From: Psettodes erumei
Lineage: Eukaryota > Chordata > Actinopteri > Pleuronectiformes > Psettodidae
Direction: 5' to 3'
DNA length: 64,000 nt
Assembly: GCA_016785225.1 (NCBI GenBank)
Contig: JAFBJZ010000512.1
Span: 6,609,001 to 6,673,000, forward strand
The stretch's first letter is position 1. Each line of letters starts with the position of its first letter. The notes under the pieces were generated by a model that saw only the letters and a program-made list of their open reading frames with translations, did not search any database and was not told the DNA's origin. The position numbers and the translations under genes were made by a program. Shown one piece after another: positions 47,368-61,100 of the stretch.

Positions 47368-48964
47368 TCGTTTCACTGTGTGAGACGGGTCTGTAACATG
47401 CCCTCGGTGATGTTAGTGGAATAAATATAGCATGAAAGAGGACATATAGCAGTGCAGTATAACTGCCTGCATTGGAGTGGACCTCTTGGAAAATCCTCTT
47501 TAAGAATTTAGTTTGACGGTATTTGCCAGTTTCAAGATGATTGAGAAACAATCATGAACCGATATCTTCATGCCACTTTTAGCTGTAAAACAAGCATGTT
47601 TCAGCAACATTGTCTGAAAGTTATGATCTTGTGAGCACTTGTACTGAAGCTTATGCTGTTTTATTTTTAAGCTTTGTTTTGTTTTTAGCAAAAAAAAAAA
47701 ATGTATGAAAGTGTTTTTTAATTAACTTTGTGGCGTAGCTAGTATACATGGAAAATATTGCTTGATTTGCTTCCTGTCAAAGAAGAGTCTGCATTTTGAT
47801 CTCATTTCCATTTTTCACTAAAGCTAAAATTTTTACAGGTTTTACAAACGGTCACACAGACATACTGTGTAAAAGGTCATAATTCTGGTTTCTAATTGGA
47901 CACATTCAGTACCTCACCTTAATGAGGTGGCACTGACAGCACTGTGGACTAGAGCCCTCCAGAGTGACTCCAGTGCCTGTATTCATTTTCTAAGGCAGAC
48001 ACATAAATCAGGATACAGGAACCAGAGCAGCCAGACAAACCCATGCATACACAACTCACACAAGATCACGGAGGACCTAAGACTTTAATACCTAAGCTTT
48101 CCTTCATAACATTTTGCAGCAAGTAGTAATTCCTAAGTATAATAATTCCATAAGCCGAATATACCTCATAAACAAACACCACATTAAGTCAAGTTTTCTC
48201 CATCATACCTGTTTCCTCAGAGTGGTAATTTAGTTTAGTTCACTTGCGCAACTTTTAATTATATATATACAACAAAACTTTACACACTATTTGAGAAGAA
48301 TTTGTATGTACTGATCCTTTCTGTGGCATCCTTCGTGATGTGTTTGGTATGTGAGTATTGTATTAATAATACAAAGGAAAGCCTGACCTGTAACTGAAGT
48401 AAATGTGCAATAAATTTGGATAAGAAACATGAAATGGATTGTGACTTTGTTATTTATTATTAGTATAACATGTATATGTGATTTTTACTAAATGGTTCTG
48501 ACTCAGTAAATGAAACAATTCACTGACAAACCATATCAATAGTTGCAACTTGATTTCTTATTTCTTCAAGAATATAGAGTGCTTGCTATATATTAAAGTG
48601 TTGCATCGCTGAAAAATGAGAAAAAACAAATCCTCGTGCATATATTGTTTTAAACATCCTCATTGATGCCTACAGATGTCACTAAAGGGCAACTTAATCC
48701 TCTGGTCCCTGAAACCATCATAATTATTTTCAGGGCACAGAATTTATGAATTATCGTACAATTAAAAAATATTCCTGCACTAAAAAAACAAGAAAAAAAC
48801 AAAACAAAACAACATTTTTTTCCTGGAATAACTGACAAAATTAATTAGCCATTCTCTATTCCATATTTAACTGAAAACACACATGTCCATACCCACGAAA
48901 TCCTGACAATGCCACTAACATGGCTGTAGACTTTGGTCGGGTTTGTTAATCAGTGTGTGACAGT

Positions 48965-48980
48965 GATTGTGATCACAATC
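48965..48980. repeat. 16-bp perfect palindrome with CAATCA-type direct repeats
   Basis: gattgtgatcacaatc reads the same on both strands. It is followed by further acaatcacaat units, so the longer region 48961-49002 also folds on itself. Confidence 0.8.
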
Positions 48981-49411
48981 ACAATCACAATGACAATCAG
49001 TGTCCCATGAGAGGAATGCTGCCTTTGCCAGTTAGACGTACTCTGCCAGAATGAGGCTTCTTGCACTTCTGCAGAGCCAAGTGCAGTTGTGTTTTTTCAC
49101 TTGATACAGTCTGAATTGAATAGTCATGTCAGTGCTCAGACATAAAGCTTCTCAAAGAAATACTGGTTACGTACAACGCCATCATTAATAACTCACAGGA
49201 GTGGATTAAAACCCTTAACCAATCCTCCAAACTGTAACATGAAACTTTCATTCACAAAGGTACAAAGCAGATCAAATTATTCTTTGGTTGCTTGGGCTTT
49301 GTCTTTTCTAAGGGATGACAGGGTGGAAGGGAAACAAGCCAACATTTACTGGAATGTCTGACACAAGGAAGTGCACGATTCACTTCAGGTGTGGTATGCA
49401 GTGTGAGCCAG

Positions 49412-49419
49412 TATAAAAG
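49412..49419 (+). promoter_or_regulatory. TATA box of the Ly6-like gene
   Basis: tataaaag lies 39 bp before the ATG at 49458, the spacing expected for a core promoter with a very short 5' UTR. Confidence 0.65.
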
Positions 49420-49457
49420 TGTCAGAGCGATAGTTTGTCCACATTCCATTCAGCCAC

Positions 49458-49848
49458 ATGAAGGGCCTTCTTCTTCCACTGCTGCTCCTGCTGCTGTGCA
49501 GAGGAAAAAACATGAGTCTGTGTTTGATGGATTTTGTCTTCGTTTTCAGTGATCAGTGCACTCAAACGCTACGGCTGTCAAAATGAGAACGACCTTGCCT
49601 GCAAGACATTGATAACCTGCCCGGAGTCATCTATCTACTGCAAAACCACTGCCAATGGTAAATATATAGAGCTTGTCTGTTGTACTAACTTGGTTTTCCT
49701 CTCTGTCTACATTTCAACATGTGTGTTTGTCTCTTTGGGGAAAAGGCCATGCTTTTGGTAGGTGTTTTATATCCTGTGATCCTGTGAGGAAATTTGTGAT
49801 GCAGACGAATTCACCACCTGCTATCAGGAGGACGGGTGCCCACAATGA
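49458..49848 (+). CDS. Small secreted Cys-rich protein, Ly6/three-finger-like candidate
   Basis: The ATG at 49458 opens a signal peptide (MKGLLLPLLLLLLCRG). A Cys-rich exon at 49550-49657 reads ISALKRYGCQNENDLACK then TLITCPESSIYCKTTAN, with spacing like the start of a Ly6/uPAR three-finger domain. The usual first Cys of the LxCxxC opening is Arg here. The join between the two is a problem: the only in-phase donor (49515) gives an intron of just 34 bases. A possible third exon, 49805-49848, adds EFTTCYQEDGCPQ and a stop. Another acceptor at about 50314 would add QACLII and a stop. The CCxxxxCN end of a normal Ly6 domain is not found. The gene is unassigned. It may be a shortened lineage-specific gene or one being lost. 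Confidence 0.4.
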
Positions 49849-52183
49849 GGCATCAATCATCCCACGCTTACTTTCACTTGCTGATTAATCACAATACTCT
49901 GGAAAGACGAATTTAAGAAATGTAAAGCTAAAACTTAGAAATTCTGACTTAGCCTTTCAATTGATTGTTTAACCTCAGCGAGCATCCCACAGCCTTCTTA
50001 GACTGCGCAAAGCTCACAGGTCACAGCCACATGATTTTTTTTGATGAACTTGCACCAGACGCAGAGCAACCGCACACTTGTACACGTGCACGTATGCACC
50101 CAGGCACGCACACACACAGGCTCGCACTTAAACACACAGACACATGTTTAATCTCTTCCTGATGTCACTTAGTGGGTCACTGCAACAGCTTACTGCTATG
50201 TGGGTCGTTGTCTGTCACTGCTGCTATATAATGATGGACTCCTTTTAGGGAAAATAAAAATAATAAACCCTTGATTGATCTCACCAGTTTGTCTCGGCTG
50301 TCTTTTGTTGCAGGTCAGGCATGTCTTATCATCTAAAAGTGTCACATACTCACGCAGTCACAGGGACTGATCGATATAATTTCTACATGGGTTCAATAAC
50401 ATAGCGTTGCTGAAGTGTGCTGATTGTATGAGCTCGTCATGGGTTTTTATTAAGGGTGGGGGTTATAGACTATTCCAAGTGTTCCACTCTGGTACCTTTA
50501 CAGTCACTGAATTAAAAAAAAAAACTTTTAGCCATTAGCGGTGGTATAGAGTAATATCTGACACTCTCCCTCTGCAAAAGCAGAGCAAAAAAAGCAGCAA
50601 CCCAGTAGTTAAATTTTGATGCTAGGCAACCTCTAGTGACCATACTAATTGTGACGGGAGCCAAAGAGGAAATCAGTATCAGAGTATATAGAGCATTAAA
50701 GTCTGCAAAACAGGACATTAGATCGTCTGTTTTGAAAAAAAAAAAGTTATAGAAAGTATATTGTAATATAATAAGTATATTGTAGTATATTGGAAAAGTG
50801 CAGGGGGAGGGGATTTCTGGCACTGCCCAACTTTGGACATAGATTTAATCCTGCTCAAGGGACCAAGTTACATTAAAAGTGGGGAACATGTGATCAGTTA
50901 TCAGCACCCCACATCGTGTCAATTAATCCATGCTAACTATCGTGCTAATGAGACAAAAAAAAGCTTGTTTAGAAACAGACAAATATCCCACTTCAGCCAT
51001 AGTGGCCACACTTTACTTGACACTGGGGGGTGTAAAACTTCTTTTTATCTGTTTTGGACCACAGAGCCAAAGGTCATGTACAAAGATGGTAAAGCCAGCC
51101 GTGCCTCTTCTCAGAACCAAAGCACCGTGGATTTACAGTCAGAGGCTGGCAACATGGATCAACAAAAATTAAAGAGTCTCCTGAAGCATGTAGGCCTAGG
51201 TCAGTGGGAAAGTGGTTGTTTGAAAAAGATTAACATGCTTATCCGCAATCTCATCTTTAAATTATATTAAAAAATGTCATGCTTTATTTTTCATTCAGTT
51301 CCTGAACTAACAACAAGATCTTTCACATCAGAATTCACCTGAGACTCTGCAGCTCAGCTGTCTGTGTCTCTGTGTCCACAACTCAGAGGGAAATATTTAT
51401 TCATTTATTGATTTAAGAGATACAATCACTGGTTGCTTTTTACACATGGTAATGATACAAACTGTTCAATATGAAACAAGTTGTTCCAAACCTGTTTGGA
51501 CCTTATGACCCTGAAACAAAAAAGTAGATTTATCTCAGGTCCCTTTTAGATCACAGGATTTAACTCCCTGAGTAAAATATAAAGACGTGAAACAGTACAG
51601 CAATCTTTGTAGCAATTTTATGTACTATGTATTATATAATAATATATGAAGTAGTTACAACTGGTTCCTCCAGCTACAACAGTAAAATGCTGCTCACATA
51701 TACGTACTGCATATGCATTAGTATTAGCAATGTAATAATGTCATGCATCAGTCACAGAGACTCCTTTTTTTAACAAACAAGTGTTTTCACTTTTCACGCA
51801 TTTTGCTCATAACTGTGCAGTAAAGGATACAATATTTATTTTGCTGATGAGGATAGCTTATCAAACAGCGTGGCTGCTGGACAAAGATTCCCTCGGGGGG
51901 GAAAAAAAAGAAAAGAAAAAGACTCAATCTGTTGTTCCACCAAAGGCCAATGGTGGGCTTGTTGTCAAGAGTGAGCGCACTTTCAGCTGGTAGAGTAATG
52001 GTGGTCCAGCTATTGGATTAGCGGAGGGATTTCACTGTGGTATTAATCTGAGAAGCCAGCAGGCGACCCGGGCTGGGCTCACACTGAGCTGTTGTCTCTC
52101 TCCCTCGGTGCCTGGCTCTCGCTCAGCTCGCCTTCACACCTCCATCGGCCACACGGACGCAAACAGGAGGGCTCTCGGCCAAC
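49849..52183. other. Interval between the Ly6-like candidate and the SAMSN1-like gene
   Basis: Candidate polyadenylation signals (AATAAA near 50261) may end the Ly6-like transcript. The rest is AT-rich with no recognised exon. The sequence just before 52184 (52040-52180) is G+C- and CT-rich and is probably the 5' UTR/promoter of the next gene. Confidence 0.5.
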
Positions 52184-55100
52184 ATGAACCTTTTCTGCTT
52201 CTCACTGGTAGGAGACAAGTTTTGCTTTCTCTACCTACCTAATAGGCAGTCTTTGAGTAGCTGAGGGGCAGACAGTTTAGTCCTGTGATGCAAATGTGAG
52301 TTGTCAACAAGGAATACTATCTGGAATTCATGACCTGCTGTGTAAGACAAATCTGGGATACTACAGAGAATGCACAAGTTTTTCTTCAAATCATAGTAGG
52401 CCTCAAAATAAGATAAACATCCCAAAGACAGGTGACCGTAACTTTAGTGAGACTCCTGCTGTTATTGCTTGCTTGTAATTAGATTGTTAATCCACTGACC
52501 TTTTGCATGATCTACATCTCAGTGGTGTCAAAATTTTAGAAAACTGCTTGAAACAGCACTCATCTGCTTTATTTCAATTTCCATGTATTTAATGAATTGA
52601 ATATTACAAAGTTTATAGTGAGCTTTAATGCTGCAGTTTTTGCTGATGTGTTTGGGCACGCCCAAGTGACTTTGCAGTAAAAATAATGTATATAAAATAA
52701 CAATAAAATAACACACACACACATATGGTACCTCAGATGCTGCTGCAGCTCCCATGCTACATGTGAGCATGAGGGCTTGCATGCAAAAACGCGTCTTTGG
52801 GCAGATGTTGGGTATGCTGACCAATAAACAGGAAGATTATTAACATCTTACTGCAGTAAACAGAGGTTTGATGCACAATGGTTAAAAATAACATTTTAGG
52901 AAAACTCATGAAATTGGGATCATATCCAAGCTGTAAAATTAGAGGTCCAAAATATTGGAAAGTAATATTACATAGTTGGAGTAAATAAAATCTTAGGGGA
53001 AACAAGTGTCGAAAGTGTAGAAAGGTGAGTGTTTCTGTTTGGTGGATCTTTCTCAAGTCACTGAGAACAATGTGAACACATGATGGGACTTCAAACCTAA
53101 AAAGAGTTCCCTTCCCTTACTTGCCACTAAAAATGTCCATCTGCCCTGTGCAGCGATAAAGATGTCATGATACAGACAAGATGAGATGGATGAAGAGAGA
53201 AAATGGATATGTGTTCCTGGAGGGAATCTAAACAAGCCGAAGACATATTAATCCACGCTGAGATCTGCTCTGAGGAATTTTCAATCCTGCCTTACATCCA
53301 GGGTTCACAAGCAAATTTAAAACGGCTTTAGAGCAGCATTAGCAGCATATCCTTACTCTGTTGTCAAATCCTCATAACTCTGACACTTACGCATATGTTT
53401 ACTGTGAACTGAAGATTCATGTGGGATGTGTTGGACATGTCACGAGTCTCTGGGACCTATAATTGTTTAAAGTTTAGATTGCTGTGTGTGTGTGTATTTG
53501 TGTGTTTTTACATTAGTGGAAGATTTGCTTCCTAATTCCTCACATGTAGGAGTGTAAGGTTTGACAAAACAGTTACTATCGAGGATGAAATATCCTTATC
53601 ACTGATGTAAAGGTGTAACCTATGAAGCCTGCTTGATTTTTGCACATCATGTATAACATCACAGATTTAATCCATCAGTATAGATGAAATGCATTCATCC
53701 AATGAAATAACACTTTCTTCCAAATCTCAATTTTCTAACGTGCTTGTGTGTCTGTCTGCCTGACTGGCCACATGGTATCAGGAGGGGTCCATGGACAGCC
53801 TGTATGAGGCGGTGCAGAGTTCCAGTGATGGCCCACCACAGCCCGTCCCCAGCCGCTCATCCAGCCGCGCCTGCAGCCGCTCCTGCAGCCCAGCGGTCCT
53901 GCTGGAGAGCAACACAAAGTGGCGAGGCTCAGGAAGATCTATATCCATGGTGAGGGGGATGTATTGTGGGCATACAAAATACTGTGCATGTCAACACTCA
54001 AGCAGGTCTGCACACATGCTTGTTGCACAGATTGTGACTGGTGGAGCCATGTGAGCAATCGTGACCAGATTGCATGGGGTCTACTCTCAGAGATATTGGG
54101 ACTAGTGGACTCCCACCGAGCAGATTGTACCTATGACATAAAGCTGATTATGAAATCAACAACAGAGCCAGATGACAGATGCTGCTACACCCAGACTTAT
54201 GAAAAAAAATTCCAATTCAAGGATGTCATATACAGTGCCAATAACAAATATTCATCATATTTTTTTTTTTTTTATTGTTTTTATGAAGGGAATAATGGTC
54301 AATATAATGTGGCTTTTTTGTTAAAAGAATTTGTTCTTTAATGAACAGATTTCTTCAAAGTAACGTCAATTAATATAAAAATATATAAAATAAGCAATTG
54401 CGTAAACATTCGAAGAAGGACACTAGTGAGGGGGGGCCACCAAGACACCTATGACTACTCTGAGATAAAAGCTTCAGCAGCAGAGGTGGGAGAAACTGTG
54501 GATACAGCATCTGTCCACCAGTCAAAGCTTCATTGGAGAGGGGCAAAGAGAAAGCCCCTGTTAAAAAATGCTCATATCAAATCTCAACTACAATTCATCC
54601 AAAGGCATGGTGGAGACTCCATGGTCAACTGGAAGTAGGTCCTTTGGTCTGAGGAGACAAAAATAGAGCTTTTTGGCCAACAGACGAAACCATTGCGAAG
54701 CATGGTGGTGGCAGCAGGCCCTGGAAGGCTTTGTAAAGGTAGAGGGAAAATGAATGCAACAAAACATAGGTAAATCCTGGAGGACAATCTGATTCAGTCT
54801 GCAAGAGAACTACGACTTGGGAAAAGATTTATTTTCCAGCAGAGACAGACATCATGGTGAATTTTCTGGAGCAGCAGAGTCAAAACCCAAATTCTTTAAA
54901 ATAAGCTATACTGATCATGATTACTTTTATAAAAGCAATAAAAGGGGAAAACCTCAGAGTGGGTAAATACTTCATATAGGCCCTGTACTTAGCTACTCTA
55001 AATGAAAAGTCCCCAGTACCATATCAATTAGTCTCTACATGACAAAAGTTGAAATGTATTTTAATGTGACATAACAAAACGCTAATGTCTGACTGAAAAT

Positions 55101-58100
55101 GATTTGTTTTTTTCACCAGGAGATTCCTCAGACCCAGGGGACCAACTCGAATAAAAAGAAAAGAAGGTGAGCTCACCAGGGAATCAGACATATACATGAA
55201 AATATTGCATTAGTTGGATCAAAATACATTGTTTTTTAGCTCTAGGGTGATTGCATTTTCTGTGTTTGTAACTTATTACTATATTATTAATATCATTCTG
55301 CAGTAACAGATGATGACATTGTATTAAAACACTGTAATCCCGTCAGGTATGCAGGTTTGTGTGTGTCTGCTGTATACCGCAGCCTCCTCTCTGTTTTGGT
55401 TTTGTCCATTGTACGTGCAAACCAGAGCAGAAAGCTGCCTTGCAAGTGAAAGGACTTCCTCATAGAGTAATAATGTGGCTTAAAAGGCTTCCTGGTTATT
55501 TTCTCTAAGGTTTAATACTGTAAATCCCTCCTGCAGCAGAGCAGACAGGCTCTCCAGCAACGCTCCTCTCCTTGACCTCACCTTAGTTTATTTTGTCTGT
55601 TTAATACAATCATTTGCTCTTGGCATTAGAAACAATTGAAATACTTTTAGTTACAATCTTCAGTTTGAGTGGTTGTGAATGTTTTGGGCTCTGTGGACTG
55701 TTGGACCAGCAGAAGGCTGATTATGGCTTTGGGCTTGTTGGACTAAGCGGATTCATGGCCCACCTACTTAGAGCTCCATTTGCTTCAACACCTTTACTTC
55801 CCTGGCTTTTCTTTGAGAGAAACAGGACTCGTATCAGTGTGGTCCAGTTCTTGCATTAACACAGCAAACGTCTGTAAAGTAAGATTTTAGTTTCTTGTCA
55901 TGAGATGTTTGCTTTTATCCCCATCTCCTTTGGTTTTTTACAATTCCATTGTTGTTTTTGCCAAGCTCCATTGTTGCATTTTGTTGTTGCATTTCGGTGC
56001 TGTATATGACAGTCACTGTCATATCAGTGTAGTTTTTGTGGTGTGTAGTTTGACTAAAGGGCTAGAAAATGCTCCTTAAAGGAAAACATGCAATGCTAAA
56101 TCTCTGTTCATTTAATTTCAGAACACATATATCCAAATCGGCATCAGATAACGAAACATTGGGTGAGTACAAGCAGTTCCCTTCTGAGTCGTCATAATAC
56201 GATTGATTTAAAGACTTACATAAATTCAAGGAGATTTGATGGGCGCAAGAGGGCCATAGCCTTCTTTATTGTATATTTGTATTTGTGCGTTTATTTGTGT
56301 GTGATATACATGCAGGACTACAGAGAAATAAACGTCAATGTCTATTATTTAGATTACAATAAATAATTCCATTCAGTCCAGTGGGTCTCTGTGGCCTCCA
56401 TTCACCCCAACGGCTCACTTAAAATCCTCTGCGGTAATGATTTTTACTTCCATCCACTGCAGATAACCCCGGCTGTAATGCTGAAGTCTGGCAGGCCTCC
56501 AGGAGCAGAGAAGATTTAGTCCACATCACCAACAATCGCAATGAAGGTAAATACAAAATAAATAGGTTAAGCTCATCTATCTACCAGTGTTCATTTAGAT
56601 TCCCAGCATGACGTCTAAAGACATGGGCATGGGATTTCCAACCAGTTCACCTCCAAAACTGCACCTCAGACTTTTGGGTATTTAATGCTGTTACACAGGT
56701 CCACAATTATCAACCATGCTAAGATATGCACAAAAGATGACAAAGGTTCTTTGATTTGCTTTTCAAGACGGTGAGACAATAGAAGAGATCATGCATCTGT
56801 GGAAAGCTACAGTGTCCAGATGTTTGAAACCAGAGGGAAAATAAATTAATCAGCTTCAATAACCTTTTGATGGGGGTTCTGGTTTTACTTTTGTTTTTTC
56901 CAGTCTTTCACAACCCTGATGAGGTTGTTATACTGTACTGTATATTGTAATATCTTGTGTCCCTCTAGAGATGCGGAAGATGAAACACAGAACAGAAACA
57001 AAAGGAGGGAAAGGAGGTCATCATTCTGGCACAAAGAAAAAGGAGAAACCACCATCAAGCCAGGTTAGACGTGCCACTGCAGTCCTCTCAGCCTGTTTCA
57101 CACATCAGAAACCACACTCATCACACATTTCTCCGCAAACACGTGACGTGCAAGATGGAACATTTTAAATGCTTTTTGCACCCACGCCTTTTATAATTAG
57201 GCGTGGGTAAGCTGTTTATTGCATTTAACTAATTGGATTTAATAACAGTGAAACAGTTTGCCGCTTTTGGTTTATAATTCAGTAGCTAAGAGGAATTGGA
57301 AGCCAAATCAAAACAGGCCAAACAGCAATCTTAAAGACTAAGTGAGTGGCAGAGCAGAAGTCTGTGGTCAGGGTTATGGTTGGGCTTGTGTTATCCCTCT
57401 GTTATGATAATTCATCAGAGCATCCGGTACCACTGATGCTAATACAGCACTTATTACCTTACTTGCCACCTGCTTGTGGCCTCCAGAGAGCCTCTGGTGG
57501 CCTAAATGGCACAATCGTTTAACGCAAATGCTGATTGGGTTTTAATACAGTGCAGATGGTCCAAAGAGGGGTGCTGCTCTCAGAGTAATCTCTGAACCAC
57601 ATGGCAGAGAGAGATGTGAAAACAAGAAGAGGAAGGACTCTGTGTGTTGTGAGTGTGTGTGTGTTGGGTTGGGTGGGTGGGGGGGGTAGAGCCCTTATGC
57701 CAGGTCAGCTGGCCCACTCTGACTAATGCCCATCGCAGTGAGAAGCAAACAAATCAGATCCTGCCAGTGTGGATCAGTGGCAGTTTTTTGAAAATACAGT
57801 AGCAATGACCAGTGACCCAAATGGGGGGTGGCAGAGGATACAGCATTTACCTTTTTATTTAATGAATTATTACTGAAAATAAACAAATGTCATTAAGTAC
57901 TCCACATAAAAAAGGTTTTGACCTGACAACGGTGCTTGAAGGAAAGTGAGGAGATCATTGAGTGTACAGTTCATCCTGAAGGGAACATGAATGTCTTTGC
58001 CAAAACAGTTGCTGAGATATTTCAGTCTGGATCACAGTGGTGGACAGACTGGCTGACAGACTGACTGACTGATTGACTGATACCTTGCAGTGCTTAAAAA

Positions 58101-61100
58101 TGAGCTTCATTATTTGAGAGTGGGGGAGATGAGACTCTTTTATTCTTTTATTTTGACAATTTTTGTTTTATTTCCCCCTGACAAATCGAAAGAGGTGTTG
58201 CATTTTTGCAGATTTAGGAATAAACGTCTGGACATGTTTTTTTGCATTTTACCAGACTATCCACAGCAGTGGAGTCATGGCAGAATGTAAACCTGCCATC
58301 AAGAGAAGCCAAAAGACGGGAAAGAAACCAAATGGGAAGAGCAGGAAAGAGGGGTCAAAGAAAAGTCACAACTCCACAGGTAAGGCAGTTTTCTTGAAAA
58401 ACTTAAAAATAACTATACTGTCTCCCCACTCCCTGGATTAAGCTGTCCTTTCTGACTTTTCTTGCACCATTATGACTCGACAAGCTTTGTGGTGATGTTA
58501 CGCAACTCAGTGGGAAGAGCCATTGCAAAAGTATGCACTGCAGCAACACCTTAGCACGACACACGGGTCAGGTTCTAGCTCAACCAGTGTCAATATCACA
58601 GTCACAAGTGTCACTTTTCATTCAGCTTCTCCCATTCTGTCTTCCCTCTCAGTGCAGTCCCCACCCAGTGTTATGAGCCCTCCCGTGGGACCCCATTATC
58701 TGGACGTGCCATGCCGATCAGACAGGAGGCCCTACCTCGGCAAGTCATCCACTCTCCCTGCTCAGGAGAATGCAACCCCGAGCCGCTGCACGGACATGGC
58801 CAGCCTGCCTGGTGGCGCAACACCCACCCACACCTACCACCAGCGGTGGAGCAACCCAGGCGAGGGCAGTCCGGCGTGGGGGACCGTTCAGCACACTTGT
58901 CGCAGACCGCTAACAGAGTATCGCGTGTACTCCCACGACTTTGCCACATCTAATGGGAAGGAGTGGGAGGGAAGACAGCAGCAGGCCCAGGACGACGACT
59001 TGAAACGGGACTGTAAAACCCAGATCCCCTCAAATGTGCCACGGTCTGTCACTGACGTGGATCTGTCGGAACCAAATGTGAGTTTATGTTGATGTAGCAT
59101 AACATTTACTTTCACTTCACTCTGAATCATTAAAGGATCAGGTCATGACTCTCTTAAAACAGTGCTCACTTGCTCATATGTGTACTGAAACAGTTGTTGC
59201 ATCCTGTAATCGCTCCTCCCGTTCATACAGGCCCTGAGGTGGTACCTTCCTGATCTAGTCCTGACATAATGAGGACTGTGAACCTGATCTGATCGTTTAT
59301 ATTAGATTTATGTTGGGGAGGGATCTGCCTGTGGCCACTATGGACAGGAGGAACAATTAAAGCAACCATAAACCTTTTAATGTACATATGGGCTTGTGAG
59401 TATTGTTTGAAGACAGACTTAAAAAAAGATGTCAGCCTATCCTTTGAATAATTGTGACATAATAATGTAAGCCCATAAACAGTGGGTCAGAAGACAAATG
59501 TGGGAAAAAAAACTGTTAAATCCAGTTGAAATTAATTTTTAGATTAAACTGAGACTCTCCCACTAGGATTAGGTCACACAGTAGTAATACAGATTGACCC
59601 TAAAGGTCAGAGCCTTTGCGTGCCACTGTCATCTCTCAAAGCATCTGACTGATATGCAGCGAGCACGTGCATGTGCGGGCCCTGTGCAACATAAAGCAGT
59701 TTATTAAAGCTTAATGCGACTTGGGAGAAAATTGTCAAAGATGAAAGGGCTGATCTGGTGTCGAGATTACAAGATCCCTATGGATCTATAGTGTCATTGG
59801 TTCTTAGAGATCAAATGGCATTATGCTGGACATGCAGCCTCTTAAAAGTATGGTCAGAGATGGCACAGAGGTTAAGACACCCTCTTCGTCACATGGTTGC
59901 TTCCCCGCAAGGAAACGAAAGGAGAAGGAAAACATTCAGCAATGCTGGATTTGCTCTGTTCTCCTTTCAATGTGAATATTTCACTATCGGCACCATTTGG
60001 TCGAACCCCTCAGATTCTTCTCCTCAGTTTTCTTCCAGTGAACACAAATCCACCAAGTAATACTGACAACAAATTAGAGGACCTTCCCAAGCAAGTGAAC
60101 ACCTCAGATGAACAACTGCCTCTCAAGGGAGTCAGGAGCCTCTGAAGTAATAGATTAGAAAGCTTTATCTGGATTGACAGGAGTTTACGGCTGATTGCAA
60201 GCGGTGGGATTAGGCAATGGGTTTGTCTGTAGAATTTCCTTTTCTACAGCTGACCGGTTCAAACTCTCCGCAAAGCAGTGGCAAAATCCCCGCATGGCAA
60301 CATGGGAGCCACGACTGACAGCAATGCAGGATCTTGTGTAGATCCACTTTAGGATTCACTGGTGGTGGTGGGATTATAAGAAGGTGAAAGGTGGTAATTT
60401 TATGCCTTTCACTCCTTATTTAAAAAACAACAACAACAACAGAAAAAAACATATTCATGTTTTACAGTAAAATGTTTCCAAGACATAAAATAAAATACAT
60501 TTGAGATGAACCCGGAAAGCATTTCGACACAACAAAGTTACCACTTTTAGCTGTTCCTCTCTGATACGTCAGCACTTCCCGAAAAGAACTCACCCCACAT
60601 GAAGAAATGAATGCATGAGAGTAATTGCCCCATTATCATTTACCAAAGCAAAGTTCCCTTTTGCAATGAAAGCGACATTTTAAAGAATGCTCAGGTTTGA
60701 ATTGATTTGGATCAAAGACTTGTATATATTAGGGTTAGAAAAGAAAAAACAGCTTTTACTATACAATTCATTGGCATATAGATATAGATTACATACAGAT
60801 GTTGCCCTAGCTCTGATACATCATGAGCCACTCCAGTGGTTGATTGAGTGATACATGACATTGACAGCCCAAGGCTGAGCTCAACCACACAAATGTAGCA
60901 CAGTAGCAAATATGACACAAGCTCATTCTCTGCAGGATATGAATAAAGTAATCTATCTATCTATCTAGTTGTTTCTGGAAGTTGCACTTGATGCTCTCAT
61001 TGAGCAGACCACAAAATGTACACTGAAGCATTTGCATTTTCCTCTTTTCAAGCGTCATATGCGATGAAACATACTGTCAATTGCCTCACTTCCTGCATGT

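Larger units (their letters stand above)
47368..49457. other. P2X 3' UTR and interval before the Ly6-like gene
   Basis: The P2X 3' UTR probably runs to an AATAAA near 48410. No further coding exon is seen. The interval contains a 16-bp perfect palindrome at 48965-48980 and a TATA box at 49412-49419 for the next gene. Confidence 0.55.

Noticed and set aside
58523..58652. Extension of the large SAMSN1-like exon upstream of 58653
   Set aside because: A good pyrimidine-rich acceptor at 58651-58652 fits the phase of the exon ending at 58379. The upstream frame is intronic read-through.
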